From positions 121,098 through 185,097 of the forward strand of contig JADKBS010000024.1 of assembly GCA_016714985.1 (NCBI GenBank): a DNA stretch of 64,000 bases. Reading direction: 5' to 3'. The position numbers and the translations under genes are program-made. The notes under the pieces were generated by a model. That model was not told the DNA's origin. It saw nothing but the letters and a program-made list of their open reading frames with translations, and did not search any database. Source of the DNA: Saprospiraceae bacterium. Lineage in GTDB: Bacteria > Bacteroidota > Bacteroidia > Chitinophagales > Saprospiraceae. Shown one piece after another: positions 33,091 to 41,766 of this stretch (positions are counted from its first letter, which is position 1; every line of letters starts with the position of its first letter).

Positions 33091-34403
33091 TTTTTTCGCT
33101 GAAAATAAACGACAGAAACACCCACCAGCACCATCCCCCCCACGCTCGCCCACAAATTCGCACCCACCAAAAACTTGCTCCACGTCACTTCCAAGCTCAC
33201 AAACTCCTTCAACAGTAGCACCGCCACACTGCCGAGGTAGCCTATCGCATCGGCCACATACATGATGAACCCGATATTGCCCGGTTGGCGGTAAGCCGCT
33301 ATGAGCCGCTCGAAAATCAGGCAGTTGAAAGGAACATAAGCGAGGTAGAGGCCCACACCATTCAACATGGCCCAAAGCGGGGCGGTGAGCAGTTTTTGGG
33401 AAAAAAGCAGGGTGCTGACAAATACCAGCACCAAGCCGAAGAGAATAGTAAAGTGATTGAATAACAAGGCCTTATGATTGTTTTTCAACAATACCAATAA
33501 GCTTAGTCCAAGCAGGATGACCAGTGTGGCGGGCAGTTCTGTTCGGGTGAAAATATCGGGTTGGTTGCCATAGCCCAGCTCCTTCCACAGCTCGGCGGCG
33601 AAATTGTCCCGAAGGTCACGCAGCACCGTCAGCAGCAGGTAAGCCGCCACCAGCAAGATGATTCCCGTAAGGAATTTTTGCAGAAAAGCCTGTCGTTCCA
33701 GTTTCGTCATGGGCCGCCGCTCGGACCGGGCAGCGAGGTCGAGTGCATCGGGCGGTGGGGTGCGGTTGAGCAGCCAAGCGACGCCCACGAGCGGCACGAT
33801 GAACAATGCACCCGTGACAAATGGCATCCAGAAAGGACTTTTACCGCAATCTACCAGCAGCCAACTCCCAATGCTCTTCACGAACCCGGAAGCAAAAATA
33901 AAGGTGCTGGCCAACGCCACGCCCATCACTTCGGTGGTGCGGCGGCCTTCGAGGTAGCTGAACACGATGCCCCAGATGAGGCCCAACGGTAGGCCATTGA
34001 GGAACATGAAAGCGATGTTCCAAGGCGCTGGCACCAATGCAAAACCCAGCAACGACAGCCATGCGAAACCAATCAGCCCCACGATACTTTGGTAGCGCCC
34101 CGCAGACTTCAGTTCCGAAATATAACGGATGCCGAAGAACTTGCTCGCCATGTAGCCCAGCGCCTGCGCCACCACGAGCCATACCTTGTAATTGACCCCA
34201 GCATATACCAAACCCTCGAAAGTGGCCGCCGTGAACGGCTTTCGGAAGGCATACATACAGGTGTAGGTGGCAGCTGCGGCGAGTGCAGCAATGACGGTGG
34301 TCGGGAGACGGCCAACGGTGGTAGGAGATGCGGCGGCTGTGTAGTTTACTTTGCCTTCTTGCTCCTTTGGGTCGGCAAATTCGGTACCCATTGCGCTAAG
34401 CAT
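33075..34403 (-). CDS. DUF5690 MFS-like transporter
   Basis: The roughly 442-residue protein has 12 predicted membrane helices and the DUF5690 pattern: ATYTCMYAFRKPFTAATF near the start, NGLPLGLIWGIVFSYLEGRR, TSTFIFASGFVKSIGSW-like helix five and a final LVGVSVVYF. An ATG at 34403 (MLSAMGTEF) overlaps the stop codon of the HAD gene by eight bases, so translation is coupled; ATGs at 34418 and 34391 are alternatives. DUF5690 proteins are MFS-related. In this operon it most likely carries the phosphonate or its breakdown product across the inner membrane; that is inference from position. Confidence 0.8.
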   Translation of the reverse strand: MLSAMGTEFADPKEQEGKVNYTAAASPTTVGRLPTTVIAALAAAATYTCMYAFRKPFTAATFEGLVYAGVNYKVWLVVAQALGYMASKFFGIRYISELKSAGRYQSIVGLIGFAWLSLLGFALVPAPWNIAFMFLNGLPLGLIWGIVFSYLEGRRTTEVMGVALASTFIFASGFVKSIGSWLLVDCGKSPFWMPFVTGALFIVPLVGVAWLLNRTPPPDALDLAARSERRPMTKLERQAFLQKFLTGIILLVAAYLLLTVLRDLRDNFAAELWKELGYGNQPDIFTRTELPATLVILLGLSLLVLLKNNHKALLFNHFTILFGLVLVFVSTLLFSQKLLTAPLWAMLNGVGLYLAYVPFNCLIFERLIAAYRQPGNIGFIMYVADAIGYLGSVAVLLLKEFVSLEVTWSKFLVGANLWASVGGMVLVGVSVVYFQRKKLIDD

Positions 34404-35085
34404 GAGCGAACTCATCAACCGTGATGTTCACCACCTGCCAGATGTCGTCCACAAGGTGCGTGTGCGGGTAAGGCTCCAGTTCCTCACGGGTATGGGAGCC
34501 GCTCGTTATGCCGATGACCCAGCCACAGCCAGCGTTGGTGCCTTCTTGGAGGTCGGCGGGCGTGTCGCCCACCTTGGCCACCTCCGCCGGGTCGGTGATG
34601 CCAAATTTTTGCATCAACTGGTGAATCATGTCGGGGTGCGGGCGGCCCCGTTCCACCTGGTCGGCGCTAACCCAGGCGTCCACCATGTCGTCCCAGTCGA
34701 GGCGGTCAATGATGGTATTGGTGATGTCGGAGGAGAAACCCGTGTTGAGGGCCACTTTTGCGCCGATTTTGCGCAGCGTGCGAATGGTTCGCTCCGCAAA
34801 GGGCGTGGGCCGCACATCGGGGCTGGTGCGGTAGTGGTAAAGCATATTGTCCTCGAATTCCCGGAAGATAGCGTCAATATCATCGGGTGAGGGTTCGAGT
34901 TGGAATTTTTGCGTCAACAATACCCGTATGGCCACGGGCTTGGGAATGCCCATCACGCTGTTGGCGTCCTCCCGGTCAATATCATAACTGAATTGCGAGA
35001 AGGCTTTGATGAGAGATTGGTGGACGTCGTCGCTGTCGTGGACAGTGGTGCCAGCCATGTCGAATACGATGAGTTTTAATGGCAT
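34396..35085 (-). CDS. Phosphonatase-like HAD hydrolase (TIGR03351/PhnX-like)
   Basis: The 229-residue HAD protein starts MPLKLIVFDMAGTTVHDSDD. The segment VMGIPKPVAIRVLL aligns with the PhnX cap segment that holds the Schiff-base lysine, and the lysine is kept. Other motifs are LNTGFSSDI, RGRPHPDMI and KVGDTPADLQEG. The expected reaction is hydrolysis of phosphonoacetaldehyde to acetaldehyde and phosphate. It lies between the phnZ-like gene (32-bp gap) and the transporter (overlap), so the operon would hold two different C-P cleaving enzymes. It is a diverged paralogue of the protein at 17788-18492. Confidence 0.85.
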   Translation of the reverse strand: MPLKLIVFDMAGTTVHDSDDVHQSLIKAFSQFSYDIDREDANSVMGIPKPVAIRVLLTQKFQLEPSPDDIDAIFREFEDNMLYHYRTSPDVRPTPFAERTIRTLRKIGAKVALNTGFSSDITNTIIDRLDWDDMVDAWVSADQVERGRPHPDMIHQLMQKFGITDPAEVAKVGDTPADLQEGTNAGCGWVIGITSGSHTREELEPYPHTHLVDDIWQVVNITVDEFAHA

Positions 35086-35117
35086 CTTATCGTTGTTTAA
35101 AATTGATTGTCAATGAG

Positions 35118-35720
35118 TTATGCTGCAATTCTATGATGGCTCCGGTCCTGCTCTGATTGTAGGTGCTGCAGGCACATCTCCCGATACCGCTCCATATCCG
35201 GCAGCGGCTTGCCCACTTCCTTACCCGCCTCGTCCCATAGGCGCATTTTCACCATCATTTCAAAAAGGAAATTGGTCTCGAAAGCTTCGGCCTCCTCGGC
35301 GTCCATGCGGCCTCCTTGTATTTTCAAGGTCTGCCGACTAGCTTCGGAGAGGTTCTCGTAATAATGGCTATCCTTGAAAGTCAAGTAGCGCTTGGCCTGC
35401 ACATGACCTTCGACAAGGCGGCAGATTTTCTCGGAAAAACCATATTTCCGTAGCTGAAAAGCACCCACCTGCTCGTGGCGCATGATGCCAAGGCCGGGCA
35501 TCTCCTCCTCGCCCGGCAGGGCACAGATATGGCCGATGTCGTGCAGCAGGGCAGCGAGGATGACCTCCTCGTCATGGCCTTCTTGCTCCGCAAATTGGGC
35601 GCATTGACAAGCGTGTTCTATCTGGCTGATTGGCTCACCGAAATAGGCTTCTAGTCCTCTGCGCTGGAGCAGGGCAAATATTTCATCGGTCACTTCGGTC
35701 GGGCTTTTCTTGATAGGCAT
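35118..35720 (-). CDS. phnZ: PhnZ-like HD-domain oxygenase (phosphonate C-P bond cleavage)
   Basis: From the ATG of MPIKKSPTEVTDEIF the protein has 200 residues. It matches PhnZ closely: AYFGEPISQIEHACQCAQFA contains the Tyr and Glu that gate the PhnZ active site and the first metal His, AALLHDIGHIC is the HD motif, and RHEQVGAFQLRKYGFS and EGHVQAKRYL supply further metal ligands. PhnZ is a mixed-valent di-iron oxygenase that turns (R)-2-amino-1-hydroxyethylphosphonate into glycine and phosphate. Its usual partner PhnY, a 2-oxoglutarate dioxygenase, is not in this window. It is the first gene of the operon; four in-phase 11-bp boxes lie upstream. A longer start at 35822 is not supported. Confidence 0.88.
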   Translation of the reverse strand: MPIKKSPTEVTDEIFALLQRRGLEAYFGEPISQIEHACQCAQFAEQEGHDEEVILAALLHDIGHICALPGEEEMPGLGIMRHEQVGAFQLRKYGFSEKICRLVEGHVQAKRYLTFKDSHYYENLSEASRQTLKIQGGRMDAEEAEAFETNFLFEMMVKMRLWDEAGKEVGKPLPDMERYREMCLQHLQSEQDRSHHRIAA

Positions 35721-35792
35721 GGCTACGATTTTTCTTGTTTGGAAAATGGTCAGTGGCGTACTTGTTCGCTTGCGAAAGGCTTGGTTTTGTAT

Positions 35793-35875
35793 CATAATTA
35801 GGCGCTTAATTTCGGGGAGCAAGGTCGAAAGGGTGTGTGAAGGGAATATGAAGCGGGGGTTAAGTCTGTAATAAA
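35793..35875 (-). promoter_or_regulatory. Pho-box-like array upstream of phnZ
   Basis: On the plus strand AAG recurs at 35829, 35840, 35851 and 35862, always 11 bp apart, with a best unit GGTTAAG (35858-35864) and a further AAA at 35873. Nearer the gene, the minus strand reads TAATTATG (35793-35800), one base from the -7 consensus; the spacer is 20 bp instead of 16. It lies just past the SusD terminator, so phnZ and its followers can be switched on independently of SusCD. Confidence 0.6.
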
Positions 35876-35878
35876 AAT

Positions 35879-35957
35879 GGGGTTTTGGAACAACGTTGGT
35901 CGTTCCAAAACCCCAAATAGATTTTTGTTGCGGCGAGCATCGCTCACCGCAACAAAA
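35879..35957 (-). terminator. Double terminator hairpin after SusD
   Basis: Directly after the susD stop is a stem TTTTGTTGCGG / CCGCAACAAAA (35923-35957); it is followed by a second perfect stem GGGGTTTTGGAAC / GTTCCAAAACCCC (35879-35914), which on the minus strand runs into CATTTTTATT. This splits SusCD from the phnZ operon. Confidence 0.75.
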
Positions 35958-37451
35958 TCATTTTATCAACCACATCACCCCATTGATGTCATCTTCGCCA
36001 AACTGCCGGGTCACAGCTTCGTCGTAGTTCACCGTATTGGTGTTGCGCTCGGAGGCCGGGTACTGGAACCGCTTCGGGATGCGGTCGCCATTGCCCGTAC
36101 CGGGGCCGATGTGGAACACCGGAACGCCCGTGCGGCGCTGGTTGTAAAAAGCTTCCCAGCCGCTGTTCTGGAAGAAAGCGAGATACTTCTGCGTCAGGAT
36201 TTGCGCCAAGCCATCGGCGTTGTCGCCAGCGTATGCTACCGCAGAGCGCTGCAGGTAAGCATTCAAGGCCACTGCATCCGTGATGCCATAGAAGTTCATG
36301 CTGGCCGTGATGCCCCGGTCGTACCATTCGCCAGCATCGCCTGTCACCCAGCCCCGGTTGATGGCCTCGGCGATGTTGAAGCAAAGCTCGGCATAGCCGA
36401 TTTGGACGCAAGGCTCTGGCCCACTGAACGTGCTGTAATAGCGGTTTTGGTCAATGGCGCTGTACTCGCCGTTGCCCATCTTGAAGGTCATGTCGTCCAG
36501 GCCCTCGCCAGCGGGTGCGCCCACGTAAGCTTCAAAATCGTCCTCGGTGAAACCAAGTGCCAGCTTTGCAGGGGCAGGGTCGGCCACGACAAAGGTGCGG
36601 GGGTCATTCAAGTCAACCAATGTGCCGAGGTAGGTGTCGCTGTGGTTGTAGCGGCCTGCATCGAAGCCGCTATTGCCCGGATTGGTCGGGTAGGTGTTCG
36701 TCGAGCTGTTGTAAATATAAGCCATGTTGTCGTCGAGGCTCTCCATCACGGGGTACTTCGACGGGTTGTTCAGCACCTCGGCAAAGCGGCCCTTCACGTT
36801 CAGGTCGCTGTCGTCGGCGTGCTTGCTGAGGTGGATAAGCACCCGCAGCTTGTAGGTGTTGATGACCTGCTGCCATTTGCGGAGGTCGTTGCCGAGGTAG
36901 ATGTCGCCCTGTAGCGAGTTGTCTCCTTTTTCGATGGAGGTGGCCATCAGGTCGTTTGCCTCTCCCAGCAAATTAAGCGCAGCGACAAACACTTCTTTCT
37001 GCGAATCATAAACGGGCGTCGTGTTGTCCAATCCTTGTAGGGCTTGTGAGAATGGTACGTCCCCAAACTTCAAGGACATGCGGATGGAGAAATATGCCTT
37101 GAAAAACTTGCCCAGCGCCGAGTACGGGTTGGAGGTGCTGCCCGCCAGTTTCTCCGCCTCTATTTCCATCAACTTCACGTTGTTGAGGGTGTAAAAATCG
37201 AAACCGGAGGTCGTCCAGTTGTACTCGTTGTTTCCGTAGTAGTTGTAGTTGCAGAGGTGGAACTGGCTGTACCGCATCACGATATTGTCGTTCCAGCAGC
37301 TCTCGGCCATGTCGTTCAGCACACCCTGAAAAATCAGCGACGGTGGTGCCGACGCTGGCTGGTTGGGGTTGATTTGAAGGTCCTCGAAGGATTTTTCGCA
37401 GCCTGCGAAGGCGAGGACGGTGATGATGAAGAGGTATTTTAGATTTTTCAT
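35958..37451 (-). CDS. SusD/RagB-family outer-membrane lipoprotein
   Basis: The 497-residue protein starts MKNLKYLFIITVLAFAGCEK, with a lipobox ending in Cys17. SusD features follow: EDLQINPNQPASAPP, then TPR-like helices, and a C-terminal half with YAELCFNIAEAINRGW, GITASMNFYGI, LAQILTQKYLAFFQNSGWEAF and RIPKRFQYPASE. It is close to the SusD/RagB subgroup called SusD-like 2. SusD sits as a lid on the SusC barrel and captures ligands at the surface. It lies 271 bases after SusC, with a palindromic repeat between them. The ligand is presumably a phosphonate or phosphonate-bearing oligomer, judged from the neighbours. Confidence 0.9.
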   Translation of the reverse strand: MKNLKYLFIITVLAFAGCEKSFEDLQINPNQPASAPPSLIFQGVLNDMAESCWNDNIVMRYSQFHLCNYNYYGNNEYNWTTSGFDFYTLNNVKLMEIEAEKLAGSTSNPYSALGKFFKAYFSIRMSLKFGDVPFSQALQGLDNTTPVYDSQKEVFVAALNLLGEANDLMATSIEKGDNSLQGDIYLGNDLRKWQQVINTYKLRVLIHLSKHADDSDLNVKGRFAEVLNNPSKYPVMESLDDNMAYIYNSSTNTYPTNPGNSGFDAGRYNHSDTYLGTLVDLNDPRTFVVADPAPAKLALGFTEDDFEAYVGAPAGEGLDDMTFKMGNGEYSAIDQNRYYSTFSGPEPCVQIGYAELCFNIAEAINRGWVTGDAGEWYDRGITASMNFYGITDAVALNAYLQRSAVAYAGDNADGLAQILTQKYLAFFQNSGWEAFYNQRRTGVPVFHIGPGTGNGDRIPKRFQYPASERNTNTVNYDEAVTRQFGEDDINGVMWLIK

Positions 37452-37458
37452 TTTTCTT

Positions 37459-37702
37459 TTTTGATTGACGATTGTTGATTACATGATTAATTGATTGTTG
37501 ATGGGATGTAGAATGGTCTGGATTTTATGTTGTGGCCGGGTGGGTATGGTCAAGGTTATGATAGCGATTGTTGATGTGATGTAAGAAGTTTGATTTATTA
37601 TAGACGATGGTAGCGCACTAGCCATCAACCATTTTAAATTCCACAAATCATCCATTCCATCAACAATCATGTAATCATGTAATCTATTAATCGTCAATCA
37701 TA
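37459..37702. repeat. Palindromic repeat with TGATTGACGATT words between SusC and SusD
   Basis: TTGATTGACGATTGTTGATT (37462) is mirrored by TTAATCGTCAATCA ending at about 37701; ATCATGTAATCATGTAATC is an internal tandem word. It is a longer relative of the element at 32927-33090 and fills most of the SusC-SusD gap. Confidence 0.7.
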
Positions 37703-37722
37703 ATCCATCCAGACTCAACCCA

Positions 37723-40700
37723 TCAAAACGTAAAATTCAAATTCACCCCAAACCGACGCAGCGTAGGCGACTGCAAATCGGAGTAGCCTTGCACCGAGTT
37801 CGGGCTGGTCGTGCCCGTGAACTGCTCCACGTCCACGTTTTTCTCTTCGGCAAAGTAGAGGAGGTTCCTGCCCACGAGGCTCACACTGGCACCTTGGATA
37901 CGCTTGCCCTTGAATTTTTCCGCAGGGAAATTGTAGGTGATGGTCACCTCCCGCAGCTTGGCAAAGGTGCGGCTCATCAGGTTGGCCTCCTCGAAGGAGT
38001 AGTAGCGGCTGATATAGTCCTGTAAGAAGGTCGGGTTGGTGTTCGGTGCGAACTCCATCTCGTCGTAATTGGTGATATTGCCATCCACGTCATACTCAGG
38101 TGCAACGCCATTGGAAATGACCACGCCTTCGGCCAACCAGGTCTTATTGCCGAGGTAGTCCTGGTAGCGGGCATCGCCCATGCCTTGGCCGTTGGCATCC
38201 TTGATATTGTTCAGCACGGTCTCTTCGTGGCGGCCACCCCGGAAGGTCTGGCGCTGGATATAGTTGACGATGTTGCCGCCCACCGCCCCGTCAAACTGGA
38301 AGCCGAAGCCGAAGTTTTTGTAGCTCAAGGTATTGCGCACGCCCCAAGTCCAGTCGGGGTTGGTATAGCCCAGGAAGCGGTTCACCGGGTTGCGGAACGG
38401 GCGGCCACTGCCATCGATGATGTTCTCGCCGTTGGGCGATTTCACGAACTCGCCAGCGTAGTAGGCGTCAATGCGGTCGCCCACTTCCAAGAACTGGCCA
38501 AGTTTCTCCACGCCGGGGTAAATCTCGTCCAGCGTCTCCCGCCAAGTGCTCCAGTTGAAGTCCAATTGCCAGTTGAAGTCGGGTGACTTCACCGGGCGTA
38601 TGCCCAGCACCACTTCGTAGCCTTTTTTGCGGGTCTGTATGCCGTTTTCTACGGCTGCACCGTAGCCAGTGGATTCGGAAAGTGGCAGGTTGAACACGTT
38701 CGGGCCATCGGTGGCATTGAAGTAGGTCAGGTCAAGCGCCAAACGGTTGTTCAAAAATTTCATGTCAATGCCCGTTTCAAAAGCCGTCGAAAACGAAGGC
38801 TCCAGGTTCGGGTTCACGATGGTCGTCGGTGAGTAGGCGCTCGGCTGGTTGTTGTAAGGGAAGCCGATGTTGTAGCCGCTGGAGTTGACATAGTTCGGGC
38901 CGTCGTAGGGCGTATAGTAGTCGTTGCCATAGTCAATCACGTCACGACCAGCCACAAGGTATGCCGCTGGGATAGTCGAGCGGGTAAGGCCGGAACCTAC
39001 TTTTGCGAGGCTACCGCGCAATTTCAAGAAGGTGAAAAAATCGGGCAGTTGCACCATCTCCGAAACCTGAAGGCTCAAGCTGGCAGATGGGTAGAAATAG
39101 CTGTTGTTGCTGGCAGGAAGCGTAGAGTGCTTGTCCGTGCGACCTGTCAAAGACAGCGTCAGGTAGCGGTTGTAGGTGATATCCAAGAAGCTGTATGCGC
39201 TCAATACCCGCATATCGGCACCGTAGTTGAACACCTGGCGGGTGAACAAGGAGTTGTTCAGGTTGTACCAGCCCGGCACGTTCAGGTAATCGGTGCTGGC
39301 AAAGCTGGAATTGTACTGGAACGTGCGGATATTGCCGCCAACGGAGGCCGTCACGTCGAGGGAAGGTGTAACGCTTTTGTCAAAAGTCAGCATCACGTCC
39401 GTGTTGTTCTCGAACAGGTTGCGGCGGTCTTCCCGGTAGTCGCCCTTGGCCTGCTCCCGGCCATAGACCGTGGCAGAGTACGGGAATTTCTCGCTCCTGA
39501 AAATATCGTAAGTGGAAATCTGCGTACGGCCCAACAGTTTCAAAGCATCGTTAAAGCTGTAAGTAAGCGAGGCATGGCCGTACACGTCCGTTTTCTGGTG
39601 GCCACGCAGCCATTCGTAGGCGCTGAACCACGGGTTGTTGTAGCGCGTGTAGTCGGCGTAGATCTGCTGGAGACCCTCTTTGCCGGGCTGCCAGTAGTCC
39701 CGCATATCGTCCATGCTCCAGTCCGCACCGCCCCAGATGATGACGTTGTAAATCATCGAGTTTGGCCCATAGGCCACGTCGGGGATATTGTCGGTGAACT
39801 GGCGATTGTAGTTCAGGCCGCTCTCAAAGCGCAGTTTTTTGTTGAAATTGTAACCAATGGCAGTATTGAAATTACCGGAGTTCAACTGCGTGTTCGGCAC
39901 GATGCCCTGCTGGTGCGTGTAAGTGCCGGAGATGCGGATGTCGTAGTCCTCGTTGCCAGCGCTCACGGCGAGGTTCGTCGTTTGCAGGATGCCGGGGCGC
40001 AGGAATTTTTGCAGGTTGTTCTTGCCCCTTGCCGTCCAAGGCGTTGGTTTGATATTGCCCGTGAACGTGGCACCGTTGGGGAACTCCGTCGTGTATTCTT
40101 GGTCTGGCGTAAACTCGCCATCGTATTGCGGAATAAGCTGCCCCTCGAATTTAGGGCCCCAAATATCATAGTCGGAATCGTAGAGGCCACCGCCTTTTCC
40201 ATCTGCGAAGGCGTAGCGCCCGTGGTCGCCGGGGCCGTACTCATCCTGCACTTTTGGGATGGTGAGGAAGGTCGCCTCCATCATGGTGGAGTTGTTCAAT
40301 TCAACGGTGAAGCCCCGTTTGTCCTTCGTGCCTCTTTTAGTGGAAATTTGGATAGCGCCGTACTGCCCCCGGCTGCCGTAGAGCGCCGAGGCGTTGGGGC
40401 CTTTCAGCACCGTGATGGTCTCGATGTCGTCCGGGTTGATGTTCCAAGAATCTGACTGGATGGGAACGCCGTCCACCACATACAGCGGTTTGTCGCCCCT
40501 GAGCAGCACCGAAGGGCCGCCGAGCAGCTCCGCCGAAGCGCCGACGGTGAGGCCCGCTACCCGCCCCGTGAGCGAGTTGATGGGGTTTGGCTCCCGTGCC
40601 TTGATGAGGTCAGCGCCCTTCACGTCCTGAACGGCATAGCCCACCCGTGCTTTTTCCTTCGTAATGCCCAACGCCGTCACAACGACTTCGCTCAGCTGCG

Positions 40701-41031
40701 CCGCGTTCTCCGCCAGCAGGACGTTCACGAAATTTTGCTCCGCAATCATCACCTCTTGGCTTTCGTAGCCAATAAAAGAGACCACCAACGGAACATTTGG
40801 GTCGGCCACCCTGATTTCAAAGCTGCCGTCCATTTCTGAAATAGTGCCTGTTGAGCTGCCTTTCAGCATAAGCGTAGCGCCTGCTACCGGCTCATTGGTC
40901 TTGGCATCTTTCACCGTGCCTTTCACGGTTTTTTGTGCAAAAAGCCCTGTCGTGCAGGCACCGATTGTCAGCAATAAGACAACCGCCACCCGCCAAGCCT
41001 GTTGGCTTAGCGCGAGTCTCGTTCGTTTCAT
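37723..41031 (-). CDS. SusC/RagA-family TonB-linked outer-membrane transporter
   Basis: The 1102-residue protein has a signal peptide, a carboxypeptidase-like domain (residues 35-120, TVKGTVKDAKTNEPVAGATL), the plug (PNPINSLTGRVAGLTVG, PSVLLRGDKPLYVVDGVPIQ, NASALYGSRGQYGAIQI) and a 22-strand barrel ending in FGVNLNFTF. It is a complete SusC-type transporter working with the following SusD. Five in-phase 11-bp boxes and a -7 element lie upstream, the same promoter design as the giant esterase gene. With the downstream phosphonate genes this points to TonB-driven uptake of a phosphonate compound under phosphate limitation. SusCD pairs are best known for glycans and peptides, so this would be an unusual cargo. 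Confidence 0.9.
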   Translation of the reverse strand: MKRTRLALSQQAWRVAVVLLLTIGACTTGLFAQKTVKGTVKDAKTNEPVAGATLMLKGSSTGTISEMDGSFEIRVADPNVPLVVSFIGYESQEVMIAEQNFVNVLLAENAAQLSEVVVTALGITKEKARVGYAVQDVKGADLIKAREPNPINSLTGRVAGLTVGASAELLGGPSVLLRGDKPLYVVDGVPIQSDSWNINPDDIETITVLKGPNASALYGSRGQYGAIQISTKRGTKDKRGFTVELNNSTMMEATFLTIPKVQDEYGPGDHGRYAFADGKGGGLYDSDYDIWGPKFEGQLIPQYDGEFTPDQEYTTEFPNGATFTGNIKPTPWTARGKNNLQKFLRPGILQTTNLAVSAGNEDYDIRISGTYTHQQGIVPNTQLNSGNFNTAIGYNFNKKLRFESGLNYNRQFTDNIPDVAYGPNSMIYNVIIWGGADWSMDDMRDYWQPGKEGLQQIYADYTRYNNPWFSAYEWLRGHQKTDVYGHASLTYSFNDALKLLGRTQISTYDIFRSEKFPYSATVYGREQAKGDYREDRRNLFENNTDVMLTFDKSVTPSLDVTASVGGNIRTFQYNSSFASTDYLNVPGWYNLNNSLFTRQVFNYGADMRVLSAYSFLDITYNRYLTLSLTGRTDKHSTLPASNNSYFYPSASLSLQVSEMVQLPDFFTFLKLRGSLAKVGSGLTRSTIPAAYLVAGRDVIDYGNDYYTPYDGPNYVNSSGYNIGFPYNNQPSAYSPTTIVNPNLEPSFSTAFETGIDMKFLNNRLALDLTYFNATDGPNVFNLPLSESTGYGAAVENGIQTRKKGYEVVLGIRPVKSPDFNWQLDFNWSTWRETLDEIYPGVEKLGQFLEVGDRIDAYYAGEFVKSPNGENIIDGSGRPFRNPVNRFLGYTNPDWTWGVRNTLSYKNFGFGFQFDGAVGGNIVNYIQRQTFRGGRHEETVLNNIKDANGQGMGDARYQDYLGNKTWLAEGVVISNGVAPEYDVDGNITNYDEMEFAPNTNPTFLQDYISRYYSFEEANLMSRTFAKLREVTITYNFPAEKFKGKRIQGASVSLVGRNLLYFAEEKNVDVEQFTGTTSPNSVQGYSDLQSPTLRRFGVNLNFTF

Positions 41032-41122
41032 AAATTTGTGAGTTTTAATTAAACAAATACCTTTTAGCCGGGGCAGCTTGGGGCTGTTCCCGGCTTTTTT
41101 GTTGCTGTTTTTGGCAACGCCG

Positions 41123-41201
41123 CAAAGGTTGGAAGTGAAAAGAACCTGGGGATTAAGTGCGGGTTAAGTGTAGGTGAAGTTTGTGTAAAGGCGGGCTTAA
41201 A
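41123..41201 (-). promoter_or_regulatory. Five-unit Pho-box-like array and -7 element of susC
   Basis: Reading the plus strand, 11-bp units end at 41157 (GATTAAG), 41168 (GGTTAAG), 41179 (GGTGAAG), 41190 (TGTAAAG) and 41201 (GCTTAAA). A 16-bp spacer (41131-41146) leads to the minus-strand -7 element AACCTTTG (41123-41130). Unit length, orientation and spacer are identical to those at 5334-5423. Confidence 0.75.
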
Positions 41202-41208
41202 CACACGA

Positions 41209-41240
41209 CAGCCACACCCCGAAAAGCCGAGGTGTGGCTG
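41209..41240 (-). terminator. Hairpin between the Lys-rich gene and susC
   Basis: A perfect stem CAGCCACACC / GGTGTGGCTG with a 12-base loop lies about 100 bases after the Lys-rich gene. There is no T run; it may limit read-through into susC. Confidence 0.5.
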
Positions 41241-41298
41241 CGTAACTAAGTTTTACTTTCACTAAACTTTGATTGAAACCTGCCGCAATATTCAGCAA

Positions 41299-41342
41299 GC
41301 CAATTAAAGCGAAGTTTACGTACAGGTTAAGTATCGGTTAAG
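41299..41342 (-). promoter_or_regulatory. Second Pho-box-like array upstream of susC
   Basis: GGTTAAG at 41325 and 41336 form a perfect 11-bp direct repeat; two weaker units (GTTTACG, ATTAAAG) continue it in phase to the left. It overlaps the stop codon of the Lys-rich gene. A possible -7 element (minus strand CAGGTTTC, 41274-41281) lies 17 bp away. It may drive a longer susC transcript. Confidence 0.5.
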
Positions 41343-41691
41343 TCTTGGCAACGGCCTTTTTCTTTGCCTTTTCAGCTTTAGGCTTGGCTGCCTCCTTGGT
41401 CTTGGCTGCTTTGTCCTTTTTAGGTTCTTCTTTCTTGGACTTTTCGGCCACCTTCGGGGCTTTGCCTTTTTTCGGCTCCTCTTTTTTAGCCTTGACCTTC
41501 TCCTTTTCCGGCTTGGCCTTTTCGGCCTTTTTCAATTGCTTTTTGGCTGTTTTCAATTCGGCTTTCAACGCCTCTTTTTCAGCTTTCAGCAATTCCAAGG
41601 CATGTTCGATTTCTGAAATGCGCTGCAATACAGTCGCCTCGTTTGGCTGTTCCTTTGACAGCTTCTTCGATTGTTTTTCTTTCTTTCCCAT
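41338..41691 (-). CDS. Lys/Ala/Glu-rich basic coiled-coil protein
   Basis: The 117-residue protein has a predicted coiled coil at residues 20-60 (VLQRISEIEHALELLKAEKE) followed by a lysine-rich low-complexity tail with KKEEPKKGKAPK and similar repeats ending AKKKAVAKT. The tail resembles histone H1-like bacterial proteins that bind DNA or RNA, but many unrelated basic proteins look like this. The minus strand has TAAATTTG (41729-41736), a full -7 match, 38 bases before the ATG, so it probably has its own promoter. Confidence 0.65.
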   Translation of the reverse strand: MGKKEKQSKKLSKEQPNEATVLQRISEIEHALELLKAEKEALKAELKTAKKQLKKAEKAKPEKEKVKAKKEEPKKGKAPKVAEKSKKEEPKKDKAAKTKEAAKPKAEKAKKKAVAKT

Positions 41692-41766
41692 AGAAGTCTT
41701 TTTGAATGAAAATTTGAATTAACAGACAAATTTACAGGTATTGGTTCAGTTCTAATGTTAAGTTTT

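Noticed and set aside
35877..36914. A 345-codon plus-strand frame opposite susD
   Set aside because: It starts inside the SusD terminator and is antisense to an obvious SusD; no motif.
39049..40455. A 468-codon open frame on the plus strand opposite susC
   Set aside because: The minus strand encodes a textbook SusC; the opposite frame is open only because of codon bias and has no recognisable protein.
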